Assembly: GCA_014058105.1 (NCBI GenBank)
Contig: JACGCM010002893.1
Location: 248,001 to 312,000 of the forward strand
DNA: 64,000 nt
Reading direction: 5' to 3'
Source of the DNA: Kingdonia uniflora
Taxonomy: Eukaryota; Streptophyta; Magnoliopsida; Ranunculales; Circaeasteraceae
Shown: piece after piece, positions 34,263 through 45,591 of the stretch
Numbering within the stretch: position 1 is the stretch's first letter
Layout: every line of letters begins with the position of its first letter
The notes under the pieces: model-generated
What the model was told of the DNA's origin: nothing
Databases searched by the model: none
The model's input: only the letters and a program-made list of their open reading frames with translations
Translations under genes and position numbers: made by a program

Positions 34263-34503
34263 ACCCTACATTTATTATGCAGGAACATTTTACCAAACGT
34301 CATCATTTAATACCGACGAAACTCTTCAAACCTTAACCGTCACATACATCAATATATCCATCCACATTTAATGCACGTCCATCACCCTTTTACACGCGCA
34401 TTTTCCATATAGCCAACAACATAATTATTTCTTTCAAAATTCAAAACACGAATACCCATATATCCAAATCCTTTCTCAACCAAAGCCACTCGTGACTTTG
34501 ATT

Positions 34504-34516
34504 GCGAGGGGGCGAT
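34504..34516 (+). other. Polypurine tract of E-right
   Basis: GCGAGGGGGCGAT directly before the LTR start TGTAGGGGCC. Confidence 0.75.
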
Positions 34517-35127
34517 TGTAGGGGCCTATCCCTCGATCTCACCTAAAATCGAGCTGTCGCCAGTTCGAATTACCTCCATGTCAGACTCACGCATTCTCCA
34601 CACGACTTCTCTAGTCACCATCGCTACATACTCCACAAACTGATAAGAAACGTGAGTCGAGCTCAAACCAAAAAACCTGAACAAGTCAAAGACCACCTGT
34701 CTCTCACGAACTTAGCAGTTACTCAGTCAAACAGCCTCTAACCACATTGTTCGGAGAACGTGCTTCAGCACAAAGAAGAACTACAGAAGAGGTCTATATA
34801 AAGGAAAAGTTCCAGAAGAGACAGGGACCAACAAAACTACAGGAGAAATGATCAAGAAAACTATATTTTCTAAGATTCTCAAAACAACAAAATTCTTATT
34901 CACAAGATCAATCATTTCTAAGTCTAGAAATAACTTGTAATAAGATGTCATCAGTCTCAAGCAATAAACGTCACCATTACAAAAACCCTCAACACGAGGT
35001 CGTAGTTTTTTTACCTTTTCATAGGCTTTCCACGATAAACGCCTGTGCCATTTTTTGTTTATTAGATTTTTTGTCATAGGTATATTGGTGTAAGGATTAA
35101 TTCCGGACCACCTCGAGCTCTCGGATT
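34517..35127 (+). repeat. 3' LTR of E-right, last bases missing
   Basis: It starts TGTAGGGGCCTATCCC; TATA-like 'tatataaagg' near 34796; the 'cgaggtcgtagttttttt' block near 34995; it runs to 'gagctctcggatta' and then switches to pol sequence at about 35127 without the terminal GGCCATTACA. Closely similar to 31573-32192 and 50945-51560. Confidence 0.8.
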
Positions 35128-35982
35128 AAAAAATTCTCCGACAAGATCAAGTGCCCATCTTTTGAATGGCCAAAACACCTTGCTTGTATGGAGTTCGAGC
35201 GCAGGGGTGCGTATCATATTTTCATGCCGTTGACATGCGTCACATTTACGTGAGTACTCTTCTGCTTGCTTGCGTATGCCAGGCTAGATTACTCCTTATG
35301 TAATGGTTTTTTTTGCCAGTGATTGACCTGCGGCATGGGAGACACAAGTCCCTTCATGTAAATCACAGAGCATCTCGTCCACTTTCTGTTTAGAGAGGCA
35401 CTTGAGATATGTCCCCGCGACTGAACGATGGTACAAGGTACCATTTTGATTGGTGTAGTGCTTTGAGTTCTCTATCAGCTTTCGATGCTCCTTTGAATCT
35501 GCTGGAAGTGGTCCTTAACATTTGTTGTTGATACCGAGATAAACTAAGAAAAGCTTTTGCCAATCATCCTCTCCCCCTTTATTGCCCCCAGTGTTGATCG
35601 TGCATACAAAAATACAATCAATGCTGGGGGTTAAAATTACTTCGATTTGAAGATATCGAGCTTCTGTGCCTAAGACCCCGGCTAGATATGCCAATGAATC
35701 AGAGTGTCTATTTTTGCCTCGAGGAAGATAATCAAGAGTTACTTGCGCAAAATTGCTTATCCTATCTGCAACGAGGGATGCGTATTCGATCATCTTGCCA
35801 TTCTTCTTGTATTACTTAGAGTAATGGCAGACGATGAGTAGTGAATCTATAAAAACTGGGAGTTTAGGGACACCGAGCTCGAGAGCGAGATCGAGTCCGT
35901 GAATGAGAGCTTCGTATTCGGTGACATTATTTGAGGCCTCAAAATCTAGGCGGATTGATTTCTCAACATCGGCAACCCTATT
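35128..35982 (-). pseudogene. RNase H (C-terminal part) and integrase finger, isolated fragment
   Basis: On the minus strand: V-T-E-Y-E-A-L-I-H-G-L-D, F-I-D-S-L-L-I, R-H-S-D-S-L-A-Y-L, then L-H-E-G-T-C-V-S-H ... C-D-A-C-Q with all four zinc ligands, then F-W-P-F-K-R-W-A-L-D. It is the same pol family as A-C and H. It is cut at both ends: by the E-right LTR at 35127 and by the truncated LTR of element F at 35983. Confidence 0.8.
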
Positions 35983-36391
35983 TCGTTCGAACGACCCTTT
36001 TTATACTCTCTAGAAATTTGGCCCATAGAAGATTTTTGTTCGAACGAGTTGTCATGCCGTTCGAACGACTTGTCAAGTTTTTAGGGTTTTAGACCAATTG
36101 GCGTAAAGTCGTTAGAACGACTTTGGCGGTGGTTGTATTTTTGAGGCGTGCTTTTGCCTCGAGATACGTTATATTTATAATTTTTAGTTTCTCCTATATA
36201 TAGGGGACTTAGGCTATTTCTTTTCTTATGTTAGATCCAGAAATAGTTTTGAGGAAGAAACCTAGGGTTTTGGAGTAATTTATTGTAATTTCTTTATTTT
36301 TAAGCAATTGAAGTTTTTATTTTTCCCAATAAATTGGTGTTCTTCGTACTTTTCAGCTAACTAGAGCTTCACTATCGTATTGTGGATTAAG
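35983..36391 (+). repeat. 5' LTR of element F, left end missing
   Basis: It matches 38745-39150 closely: TTCGAACGA motifs, 'tagaaatttggccc', TATA 'tatatataggggact', and 'cctagggttttggag'. The first hundred or so bases of the LTR, seen in the 3' copy, are absent here. Confidence 0.8.
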
Positions 36392-36409
36392 TGGTATTAG
36401 TTTTCCAAT
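36392..36409 (+). other. Primer-binding site of element F
   Basis: TGGTATTAGTTTTCC follows the LTR. It resembles the usual TGGTATCAGAGC start of initiator-Met tRNA primer sites. Confidence 0.6.
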
Positions 36410-36482
36410 TATGATCTTCGGGGGTTGATTATGGTTTATGGTCTCTACACGTAACCATCTCAAGCAAACGAAGTAGAAGCTA

Positions 36483-37475
36483 GTGAGTCCGTTGACGATC
36501 TATCGCAAACCTAATTTGAAGAAGAATGATGATTTAAAAATGGGCGATTCTGACGATCGGCTCATGATTTTGGAAATGATAGTTTCCGTCCTAACTTCTA
36601 CTGTAGGGGAGTTGGTAGAACATTTCCCTCTCACGAACCTCCCGAAGGCTTCCGCTTCAGCGGCACGGCGAGGCCGCTCGAGGAAAAAAAGGGTTATGGA
36701 GGTGGATGGGGACGACGATTTTGTGGAGATCGATAGTGATTCTAGTGATGTCAAATCCGACAAGGAGCGATCGGGTATTGGTAAGTCATCGAATCCTACA
36801 CGTAATCTTTGTATCAATTTTAAGATTAAAATTCTGGTATTCGACGGTTCAATCGATGCCGAGAAGTTGGATAATTGGTTAGATAGGTTAAAAACTTATT
36901 TTTTCATTTACGAATACTCCCATGCTCAGCAAATATGCTTTGCTATGTTGAAATTTGTAAGTCATGCACTCACGTGGTTGAAATCTTATCGGAAACGCCA
37001 CGATGTAGGAAGTTTAGGTTGGAAAGAATTCAAGGTTTTAGTGCGAAAGCAGTTTTATCCGATTGGGTATGAACAAGAGAGATGGTATAAATGGTATGAT
37101 TTATGCTAAAAGTTTGAGCAATTCGGACTGGAGTACACTACGGCGTTTCATAACCAAGCTTTAGTTTTGGACATTGATGTGGACGAGTATGAGATATTCA
37201 TAAAGTACACGAGGGGGGGGGGGGGGTTGTCAGAGTCCATTAGGAGAGAGTTGAAGCTCTTTAATGTGGCCAATATCGAGGATACTACTGTAAAGGCAAG
37301 TACGTGAAAAGTGACAAAGAATACTACATGATCAAGTCGGGGTACAGGTCTAGCTGGAAAAACGGGCATAAGGAAGAGGCCAAAGGAGAAGGGTCTTCGT
37401 CTAAAGAGTTTTATTGTAATCATTGTAAGGTGAGTGGGAATATTTCCGATTATTGTTGAAAGCTTCACCCGGAGC
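36483..37475 (+). pseudogene. gag of element F
   Basis: A 208-codon frame (36483-37109) with acidic/basic N-terminal part, then F-D-G-S-I-D-A-E-K-L-D-N-W-L-D-R-L-K-T-Y-F, A-L-T-W-L-K-S-Y and F-Y-P-I-G-Y-E, the retrotransposon gag core. A TAA follows, a G run at 37206-37218 shifts the frame, and C-N-H-C-K-V-S-G-N ... C near 37415 is a damaged CCHC knuckle. Confidence 0.8.
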
Positions 37476-37599
37476 TTAGGCCGAAGGAGGAGAAGAGCAA
37501 GAAAGAGAGATATGTACTAGCCACAGAGGCTGTTGACCTCCCGGATTTAGTTAAACTGAATTCTAAGCTTTCATTTATGTTTCAACAAAATTTGGCTAC

Positions 37600-38032
37600 C
37601 GAGGAGGAGAGTCGGGAAGAACTTTATCATGTCAGTATTCAGGTGAAGTAGAGTTTTGTCGAGGCCATTGTGGATCCGGGTAGTTAGAAAAATTTGATTT
37701 TTGAGACATTGGTGAAGAAGATGGGTTTGACGACTGCAGCTCATCCTAAGCCATATGGTTTGGGGTGGATTAAGAAAGATGCGGATTTGATGATCACGAA
37801 GCAGTGCACTTTCAAGTTTGCGATCACTGAAAGATTTATTAATGAGGTAACGTGTGAGGTGGTTCCTTTGAATGTGTGTCAGGTCATCTTGGGTAACCCT
37901 TATCTTTGGGACCGAGATGCGATTCATTGCCATAGAGCTCGCAATTATTGTCTTGTGAAGGAGGGAAAGGTGTTCCATATCAATGCTTGTAAGGAGCATG
38001 TCACTACGTCTAATTTAATAATGATGACTTAG
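37600..38032 (+). pseudogene. Aspartic protease of element F
   Basis: It has V-D-P-G-S followed by a stop, L-V-K-K-M-G-L, G-W-I-K-K, and V-I-L-G-N-P-Y-L-W-D-R-D-A. The active-site D-S/T-G is D-P-G. The open part is 37694-38032. Confidence 0.75.
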
Positions 38033-38616
38033 TTGAAGCGGTCGGTTAATGCGAGCGGCAAGTTTGTGTTATTGGTTCTACTGGTTCAGGAGGGTACGTC
38101 GGTTAGAGTATTCTCTCCTATGATAACGTCTTATAGGCAATCAACCGACATGGGGACATTGCAAGAGGAGGTTGTGGTACATACTGATCACAAGCCGTTC
38201 TAGTTTTTAACTATACAATCCAAGCTGCAGCAAGTCCGTCAGATGAAGGGGATGTCGTCTCTCCAGGAATTTCCCTTGATTATGCAGTATAAGTAGGGAG
38301 TGGACAACAAAATGGCGGATAGGTTATCTCGACCCCCATTACCAACAACTTCCACTATGTTGGTTTCTATGCAGATACAACCTTTTGTTACGTCAGCGAA
38401 TGTTCCAGGATATGATGGTCCTAAGGGGCATAGTGTGTTTTGCCAAAAGTTGCTGCCAGACAAGACATGTGGTGGCATTGAGTCATTCCAAGTTGGGAAG
38501 AAGGGTCAGCTACCTCATAAGTCGAAGTGGTACAACAGGGTAATGGGCAATACTGTATTCCCACCTCTCCAATTCTCGCTTAAACAGGAGCTCAAGGCTC
38601 CTAAAGGGGGGAGCCA
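38033..38616 (+). pseudogene. RNase H scrap and unassigned 3' coding of element F
   Basis: V-V-V-H-T-D-H-K-P-F, then M-Q-Y-K with a stop and N-K-M-A-D-R-L-S-R-P near 38305. These are the last RNase H motifs of Ty3/gypsy pol. What follows (to 38677) is open but not clearly integrase. Confidence 0.65.
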
Positions 38617-39153
38617 TGATCCAAGAGGATCTAGAGACGTTTTGAGTCAAAAACCAATTTTATCTAAAGTCATTTGAACGAGATTTAGAGTCATTTGAAC
38701 GACTCGTTCAAACGACTTCCTATTTCTTTCGAACGAGCCTTTTCATACTTTCTAGAAATTTGGCCCATAGAGGATTTTCGTTCGAACGAGTTGTAATGCC
38801 GTTCGAATGACTTGTCAAGTTTCTAAGGTCTTAGACCAATTGGCATAAAGTCGTTATAGCAACTCCCTATTTTGTTCAAACGACTTTGGCGGTGGTTGTA
38901 TTTCTGAGGTGTGCTTTTGCTTCGAGAAGCATGCTATTTGTAATTTTTAGTTCCCTCTATATAAAGGGGACTTAGGTTATTTCTTTTCTTGTGTTAGATC
39001 TAGAAAGAGTTTTGAGGAAGAAACCTAGGGTTTTGGAGTGATTTATTGTAATTACTTCATTTTTAAGCAGTTAAAGCTTTTATTTTTCCCAATCAATTGG
39101 TGTTCTTCGTACTTTTCAGCTAATAAGAGCTTCTCTAACTATTGTGGATTAAC
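38617..39153 (+). repeat. 3' LTR of element F
   Basis: It begins TGATCCAAG a few bases after the purine run AAAGGGGGGAG (38603-38613) and ends GGATTAACA. U3 carries six or so TTTGAACGA / TTCGAACGA motifs before the TATA box 'tatataaagggg' near 38960. Confidence 0.7.
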
Positions 39154-41499
39154 AATAGATTCTTCTATGCTGATTGGTGGTCATCTACACTTTCCCCTAC
39201 AACAGGAGGATGATCAGCCATAAATCTTGAGCTCGAGCAGCTACAGTAATCCTGCCTTCTTCTACCAATTCCACAGGTCGAGAACCTAACTCTATTTCTA
39301 TGGCGTTCATGCAGTTTCCTCGATCTACATCAACTCTACAAATACATCCTCTATCTGACAAACATTCGTGTAAGGTATCCCTCTCTAACTCGAGCCTTCT
39401 TACTTTCTCCACAAAATAGGTGATAACAACCGCTAGCATCTTTGATCACGACTCTGTCTCCTTCTCATCTACTTTAGCTGACTCAGCCTGGTTTATCATC
39501 TTTAATTTTGCTACCTGGGCACGAAGTTCCTTGAGCTTTCTGTCTTTACCTGCACCTTCTCCGGCTGAAGATTCCTTTAACTATTCATCTTTTTTCCTTA
39601 TCAAGAGATCCTTACCCCTGATTACCCGCTCTAACTCCTGTTCCTTAATATGAGCCACATCCAACTTACTTTGGCACTCCCTTAACCGCTCATTTCCTTT
39701 TTGTACATGATTTTGAGTACAAGCTACATCTCCCTCCAACTCTCTAATTTGAGCTAATAGGCTAACCACATCCCCTTGAACAATGGAGACCCTGACATCA
39801 CCTTTATTCTTCCTCGAGTATTCTCCAGCCTCAGTATTTTTTATGCTCGAATTGGCCAGAACCAAATCGGCCTTCATTTGTGACACCCTATCCTTAAATT
39901 CATCTCAACATCTTTGCACCAACTGTAACTCTATTTCTTTAGCAGGTAAAGCAGCAGTCAACTGCTCAACTGCAATTTTAGAGTTAGGTCATCTCGAGCT
40001 CTCTTCAGCTCGCTATCTTTCTCAATCATTTTTCTCTTCAATCGCTCCAGTTCACTTTTGGAACTCACTAAATTAGCTCGAATCAGCTCTTCTTCATTTG
40101 TTTTATTGATCATTTGGTCCTTCAAACTGGCCACAGCGCAACGTAACTCTTTCTCTGTCATTTCTAACGCCTGGATACGGTATTGAGCCATGTCCGCCTC
40201 CTTACTCTTTACCGTCAAGGCATCATTCCAGCTTTTGAGCTTCGCTACCTCTTCCTTCGCCTCTATGTGCTCTTTTTGCCCTAATTAATTTCAGCATCTT
40301 TTCCCTCGATCTTCCGAGTAAGGTCATCAACAACTTGTGTTGCCTAGATAAACTTGAAATGAACATTTACGCGTTGATCCTCCCTATCCTTATTTGCCTC
40401 TCTCATTCTATTAAACTCTGCCGTAAACTCTTGGTTATATTGGCGCATCTCTTGTTCACTCAAGTGAGCTGACTCCAGTTCGACCTACATCACAAAAATA
40501 ATACATCAAGTTCAATTTAAGAACATTTAACCAATACATTCAGTCATTATATATGAATTTTATTCCTAACAAATTTTTATTTTTTGACATCTAATGTTTG
40601 AAACTATTTCTAAACTTAAGGTCAAAATCTGATCCCAGTTCGATGACAATAACATGTACTTCCAATTTTGAGGTACACATTCTCTATGTTCTTACTTTTT
40701 CAATACTTTGATATTATCTATACATAGTTGAGTACCAGCGCACCTAAACTATTAACACGTTTTTGGTATATCTCTATACTCTAGTTTTTACTTTGTAGCT
40801 CTAAAGTAATGCTGCATACAAGTCAAATATTTCTTGCTCTTCTCTAACCTTTAGCTCTGCTTGCGAAGTCAATAGAGACGCTGAGGCATATTTCTCCTTA
40901 GCGATCTCATTCTCTAATTCTTTTATTATGAGGCGTATATCCTTAACTTCCTAAAAACAAGGTTTACAAACATCTCTTAGCCTTCATAAATTTATCCTAT
41001 AAAGCAATGATCCATACGATTATAGTTCTCAAACCCCTCATAATTACACAACCAAAGAGTCAACAATCTTTACTCTATCTTCTCATTCTTATTCTCTGGA
41101 TTCACGTTGTCATCCCCTTGGTTCTCTCGCTCGATCTGGGGAGATACACCATCCAACCCTCTTACAACTCCAGCCCCATCATCTTTATCCTTCTTCTCTT
41201 AAACGTAGGTACCCTCCATAATGTCATTCACCTCAGCTTTGGAGTACCCCATTTTGAGAAGGTGGCACCCAAGTCTATCACGCTGGACTACCACCTCATC
41301 TAGATTCTTTTGCAATTTTTCTGTCAGCTCGCTAATCTCTACCTTTTGCATATCCTTCATAAAATCTAGTCGCTTCCCCTCCCAAACCAAATCAGACTTC
41401 AAGCGAGCTATTTTCTTCTCGAGCTCTGCCTTCCCACTCTCGAGCTCAGCTCTTTTTCATCCTTAATCCCGAGGCAGATCTTCTTCATCAGACGACCAC

Positions 41500-41581
41500 C
41501 TACAAAAAAAACACAGATCGAACATATTTTTAGCTCAAATCACAATATAAATTCAGCAAACATACAAATCATCAAACTTAC
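41500..41581 (-). other. Predicted intron 2 of antisense gene G (82 bp)
   Basis: Donor AAAGTG/GTAAGT, acceptor TTTTTGTAG/GTGG. Same region as intron 2 of A and C. Confidence 0.5.
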
Positions 41582-42084
41582 CACTTTGCTCATCTCCTCC
41601 ACATCCTTGTGAGATTCAAGCCTCGCCCTATCCTCGATAGATCTCAGCTCGTCCTTCTCACCAGGTCAATTTTCTGAGACCTTTACCCCAATCACTTCTG
41701 AAGGCGGGTCTACCCTTATCTTTTTTGCCTCTCCATCGACCTCGCCACTTCCAGTGGTTCTAGAGGCCGAGCCACGCTTCACCATCCTCTTCTTAAGAAA
41801 TGTTTGAGCTAGCTTGCTCGACGTGTTAAATTCTGGCACATCCACAAAATCTACTGTAGAGGACTTTGGCAAAACCACTCATCTCTTTCCATCAACTCCT
41901 CTCTTCTTATTACCACCAATACCCGTCATTAGTCTCGTTGCTTGAAACTTTTGAACTTTCTCGGACCTACTGTTAGCTAGTTTATTTATACTAATGCCAA
42001 GTTCTTTTAGCAAAGCCTTGAGCTCGATCCCTTCATGAGCAATAGTATTTAATAGGGACTCTTTCTTCACCTTCGACTGAGGAC

Positions 42085-42164
42085 CTGTCAAAACAACAAC
42101 ACATTATCAATAATAAAACAACATTCAATTTTAGCAGTTCGATATTATACATTATTATACTTAC
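42085..42164 (-). other. Predicted intron 1 of antisense gene G (80 bp, phase 1)
   Basis: Donor GAAAA/GTAAGTA, acceptor TTTGACAG/GTCC. It joins V-K-K to P-Q-S-K-V-K-K. Same position and phase as in A, B and C. Confidence 0.75.
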
Positions 42165-42933
42165 TTTTCTTTACCGTTCTATACAGAAGTTCCTTGGGTT
42201 CTTCATCATCTCTCTGAAGGTAATTACCTCTTACCCAAATCACGTTATCATTCCACAATCGACCTGCTGAAATCAGATCAAAGAAAAGAGGTCGAGTCGA
42301 GCTTGCAAAGAAGTATGCCCCTCTACTTGCAGAATAGTTTTTCATGCCATAAAACTGTAAAACATCTTCAGGAGATATTCTCATCACCATCTCATTCTCC
42401 TTCAACAATCTATTTAAACACTCACAAACATTGATCACCTCCCACATTTTCCTGTTATACTGAGCAGGACATTCCCCTATAATGTTCATTATCCCTTTCA
42501 CAAGATTGCTAAGGGGCAGACTCAACCCATACTCTAACTGAGATAGGTAACACCTCTTTCAGGTCACCCTGGACATTTCCATCAAAATATTCAAAAGAGA
42601 TCGATTCATCTACCAACCTATTTGATTTCTCCTTCTCTAAATAAGGTAACAGGAAGAAATGCTCTTCCCCAAATTCTATAATACAACTTTTAAACTGCCT
42701 ACCGGCATGTTATACAAAGTTGCCCCATCTTCCCCCTTATAAGAAATTTGGATTTATAAAGCTTTCTAAACACACCAGAGTTCAGAAAATATGATTCCAA
42801 CTTTCCATAGAAATTTGGAAATTGAACAACTTCTACTTCATCCTCCCTATCAGATACTACATTTTTAGACTCAGCCGAACAACCAGAAGTCGATGCCTCC
42901 ATAACAGGTAAATTATCCATATCAATTATAACT

Positions 42934-43170
42934 CTGAAGATAAGGTACGAACTCTACACAAATACTCCTCACGCTTGACCTACATACAGGTCTAGGTATT
43001 CTATTATTACTTTTTACACATATATCATACATATATCATTCGCATCTCTTTTTACGCATATATTCAACAATTTTTTTATAGGTTACTATAAATAGTAATT
43101 TTTCAGAATTTGAAAACCAACTAAAATATTTCAACAAACATATTCGCAATATCACGATTAATCTACTAAC
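42934..43170 (-). other. Predicted intron 0 of antisense gene G (237 bp)
   Basis: Donor TTAAAG/GTTAGTAG, acceptor TATCTTCAG/AGTT, just upstream of the Met at 42920. Confidence 0.5.
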
Positions 43171-43894
43171 CTTTAACGTTTGAAAACAAATCTAAAGTAG
43201 CACCAAATCCTTCCTTCACAATGCTAGTATACAACCACCTTCATGACTTAGTCTCCACAACCTTCTCTCACCTTGATTGTTGATTACTCTGGTCTAATCT
43301 CTCACAAGAATCTCTGCTATTTTTTATCTTTCCTCTCTCATTGTTCTTCAATTTTTTAGAAGTTGATAAATGCTTCAATGAAGAAGATGAAACATTATTT
43401 ATAGTTTCCCTCTCAAACTACTGACAGTTATTGGGTCTCGTACGAGCCGCCCTCAGTTTTAGAACTGAGGTGTCACTTTTCTAATTAATGTCAGACATTT
43501 TGTACTTTTTCGATGAAAACACCTTCCCATCATTGCCCCCTGCCCTATATTTTAATATATTCTCATCTCTCCTACCCAATCTCCCTTTTACCTTCTCACA
43601 CTCATGATAACTCAATACTTACACGCAATCAAGCTTTCCCTGTACTAACGCAAGAGCAAAAATCAAATGAACGTGCTTTTTCTATTCTTGCTTCTACTAC
43701 TTATTGAAGTGCTGACATCATTTACAAAGCTCTCACATTTCAAAATTCAAATTCTTTATTCAAAACAGTCCCAAACAATATTTGTAATAAAAGAGAACAA
43801 ATTCAAACTTCATTATAATTACATTTCTTTGATAGTTCTTCGACCTCATACAATTTACTCCCTCAGAAATAATTATACATAAAATATTTTAAAT
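43171..43894 (-). other. Region between ORF2 and the main antisense gene, element G
   Basis: No clear coding signal. Pyrimidine-rich stretches are present. It may contain the 5' leader of the main gene. Confidence 0.35.
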
Positions 43895-44213
43895 GTCCTG
43901 GGGAGCCACACCTAATCAGTTCACCCTCAACAATTCTCACATCGTCTAACTCAATCACTTATTCAGCAATTTACCGCACAACCTCTTTTTGAGCTGAAGG
44001 CTCCACAATCACTTCCCATAATAGCTCCACGTAGAAACGACGTCCTAACTTAAGTTCCCTACCCATCTAATTTAAACATTCAAACTGATATTCAGTCTCT
44101 GGCAAGTCAGTATCATAATCCAGCAACCTAAAGATCTCCTCTCAAATTTCAGCTATTTTTATCGCCAAACGTCCCTCAGCAGTATAATAAATTTGCTCAG
44201 ATCGAGTCCACAT
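43895..44213 (-). pseudogene. Antisense ORF2, element G
   Basis: M-W-T-R-S-E-Q-I-Y-Y-T-A-E-G-R-L-A-I-K-I-A-E-I, then a stop and L-L-D-Y-D-T-D-L-P-E-T-E, F-Y-V-E-L-L-W-E-V. It is the longest copy of this small protein; E-left and B hold shorter ones. No family recognised. Confidence 0.6.
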
Positions 44214-45263
44214 AATATTCTATGTCTTCCTCTTGATTAAAACTCATTTCCCCTATTTATGCAATTTTCTAGATTACTTCAAATCCCCCATAATTCGTAT
44301 ATATATATTCTATTTTTCCATAACAGCTAACCCTAATATCCTGATAAGAAAGTTATTTGAACTTATCTATCCACATCGACATCGAGAAATTGACTTATCT
44401 CATTTCTAACTTATTTTTCCCCCAATCTAACATTTTAAGAGAAATCTCTCTGAGCTCGTTCTAATTACTACAAATTATTTATCTTTTACAATATTCTACC
44501 CTAATAATTCTAAGTTATTTAATTCAAAGCAAGTTTTTACACATCTTTTATTTCACAAACACATTTGTACTGCTCGATTACTAAAATATACTTTCTAGTC
44601 CGATCATATATATTACATTTCCTCATCTATTTACACATCTTCGAATTACTTATAGCTCGATTTTAATCATAAGAGTTAATTCTATCTATCAACACAGAGT
44701 TTGAATAGACATTTTTATTTAGCTCGAATATAAATTATAGGTACTTTACAGGTAACAAACCTTTCAGGTATTTTACAGATAATAAGTCTTTCAAGTACAT
44801 TACAAATAACAAGTCTTTCAGGTACTTTACACATAACAAGTCTTTCAAGTACTCCGAAAATAAAAAATCCTTTAGTTCATTTGTCTTCAGTAACGTTTCA
44901 CTCCAAGAATCTTCTAAAACAAAGTAGGCATTAGAAAATACTGAGCATCCTCATTTCTTTGAGTTTGTTCGAAGTTTAGACATGAAACTGAACTTTGAAT
45001 GGAAACTATAGAAGCAAGGAAGTCAGTGCTTGAACCAGCTCTTCAAACCAAAGGATTTCTTAGAGCTAAAAAATGATGATTGTGTAGGGGCAGACTTCCA
45101 ATCTCTATCTCCCTTCTCCACTACCATTATTGCCTCTCTATAACCGTCACCATCAGAGAGTTGGTGGAGATAGAGAAGGCCCTACTTTAGAATCTAATCC
45201 AACACAAGATATCAGCAATACTGTCTAGCAGATACACCGGTCCCCATGTCTGTCTCATTAACC
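44214..45263 (-). other. ORF1-ORF2 spacer, element G
   Basis: Similar to the spacer in E-left. Near 44740-44870 it holds about four short units reading, on the minus strand, gtacYtgaaagRcttgttaY, a decayed minisatellite of about 32 bp. Confidence 0.55.
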
Positions 45264-45512
45264 TTATCCTCCACAGGGATACAAAGACACCTCCAGCTGC
45301 CCACCTATCAAGACAACATAGTGAAATCTCCACATAGAATAAAAATCTTCTTCAGCTTCAGCCGCTTCTTCTTTTGACATACCCTGATACGTTGGTGGAA
45401 CAGGAATTGGGGTGGACATCTCCAAAGATTGATCCCCGAAGTACCTCATCTTAAATTTTTGCATCTCAGTAGGAACTCTTTCTTCATAAGCCATTCTCCG
45501 GGTCTTCAGCAT
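45264..45512 (-). pseudogene. Antisense ORF1, element G
   Basis: The best-kept copy: M-L-K-T-R-R-M-A-Y-E-E-R, Y-F-G-D-Q-S-L-E, V-P-P-T-Y-Q-G-M, E-A-A-E-A-E-E-D-F-Y-S-M-W-R-F-H-Y-V-V-L, open throughout. The conserved part ends at a donor-like ATAG/GTGGGC near 45312; the remaining codons are probably intron. About 65 conserved residues, acidic at the C-terminus, no signal peptide or membrane segment. Confidence 0.65.
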
Positions 45513-45583
45513 TATCAGTCTGGAGTTCCAGAAAATTTTTCAACAAACAACTTACTTTGCCAGAATCCTCAGTACAGGTACTA

Positions 45584-45591
45584 TTTATATA
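45584..45591 (-). promoter_or_regulatory. TATA box of antisense gene, element G
   Basis: TATATAAA on the minus strand, about 72 bp before the ATG at 45512, followed by TAGTACCTGTACTGAGGATT as in the E copies. Confidence 0.6.

Larger units (their letters stand above)
31573..35127. mobile_element. Palindromic pair of retrotransposon 3' ends (E-left, minus; E-right, plus)
   Basis: Left arm 31597 to about 32790 and right arm about 33905 to 35118 are inverted copies, visibly similar over nearly 1.2 kb, with a loop of about 1.1 kb. Each arm carries, from the outside in, a 3' LTR, polypurine tract, leader with TATA box, and ORF1 of the antisense gene. The loop holds only the left element's ORF1-ORF2 spacer and ORF2. 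Both internal regions are lost. Confidence 0.8.
35983..39153 (+). mobile_element. Element F: short Ty3/gypsy element with most of pol deleted
   Basis: It has a partial 5' LTR (35983-36391), a primer site, gag (36540-37110 and on), a zinc-knuckle remnant, protease (about 37600-38030), a scrap of RNase H (38160-38335), a polypurine tract and a 3' LTR (38617-39153). RT and integrase are missing. It belongs to a different family from elements A-E, G and H; it has no antisense gene. Confidence 0.8.
39180..43170 (-). pseudogene. Main antisense gene of element G, multi-exon
   Basis: From the right: leader to intron 0 (43170-42934); M-D-N-L-P-V-M-E at 42920; Transposase_28-like core Y-G-L-S-L-P-L ... 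C-P-A-Q-Y-N, S-P-E-D-V-L-Q-F-Y, W-N-D-N-V-I-W-V-R-G-N-Y; intron 1 (42164-42085); L-K-E-L-G-I segment; intron 2 (41581-41500); then several coiled-coil exons, with further acceptors near 40950 and 40487, to about 39180. Frameshifts near 42700 and 42540 and several stops make it a pseudogene. The coiled coil is longer than in B. Unknown role. Confidence 0.7.

Noticed and set aside
37571..37999. 142-codon minus-strand frame in element F
   Set aside because: It is the shadow of the protease on the plus strand.
39420..40076. Plus-strand frames (77 and 97 codons)
   Set aside because: Shadows of the coiled-coil exons of antisense gene G; serine/leucine-rich composition is what the complement of E/K-rich coding gives.
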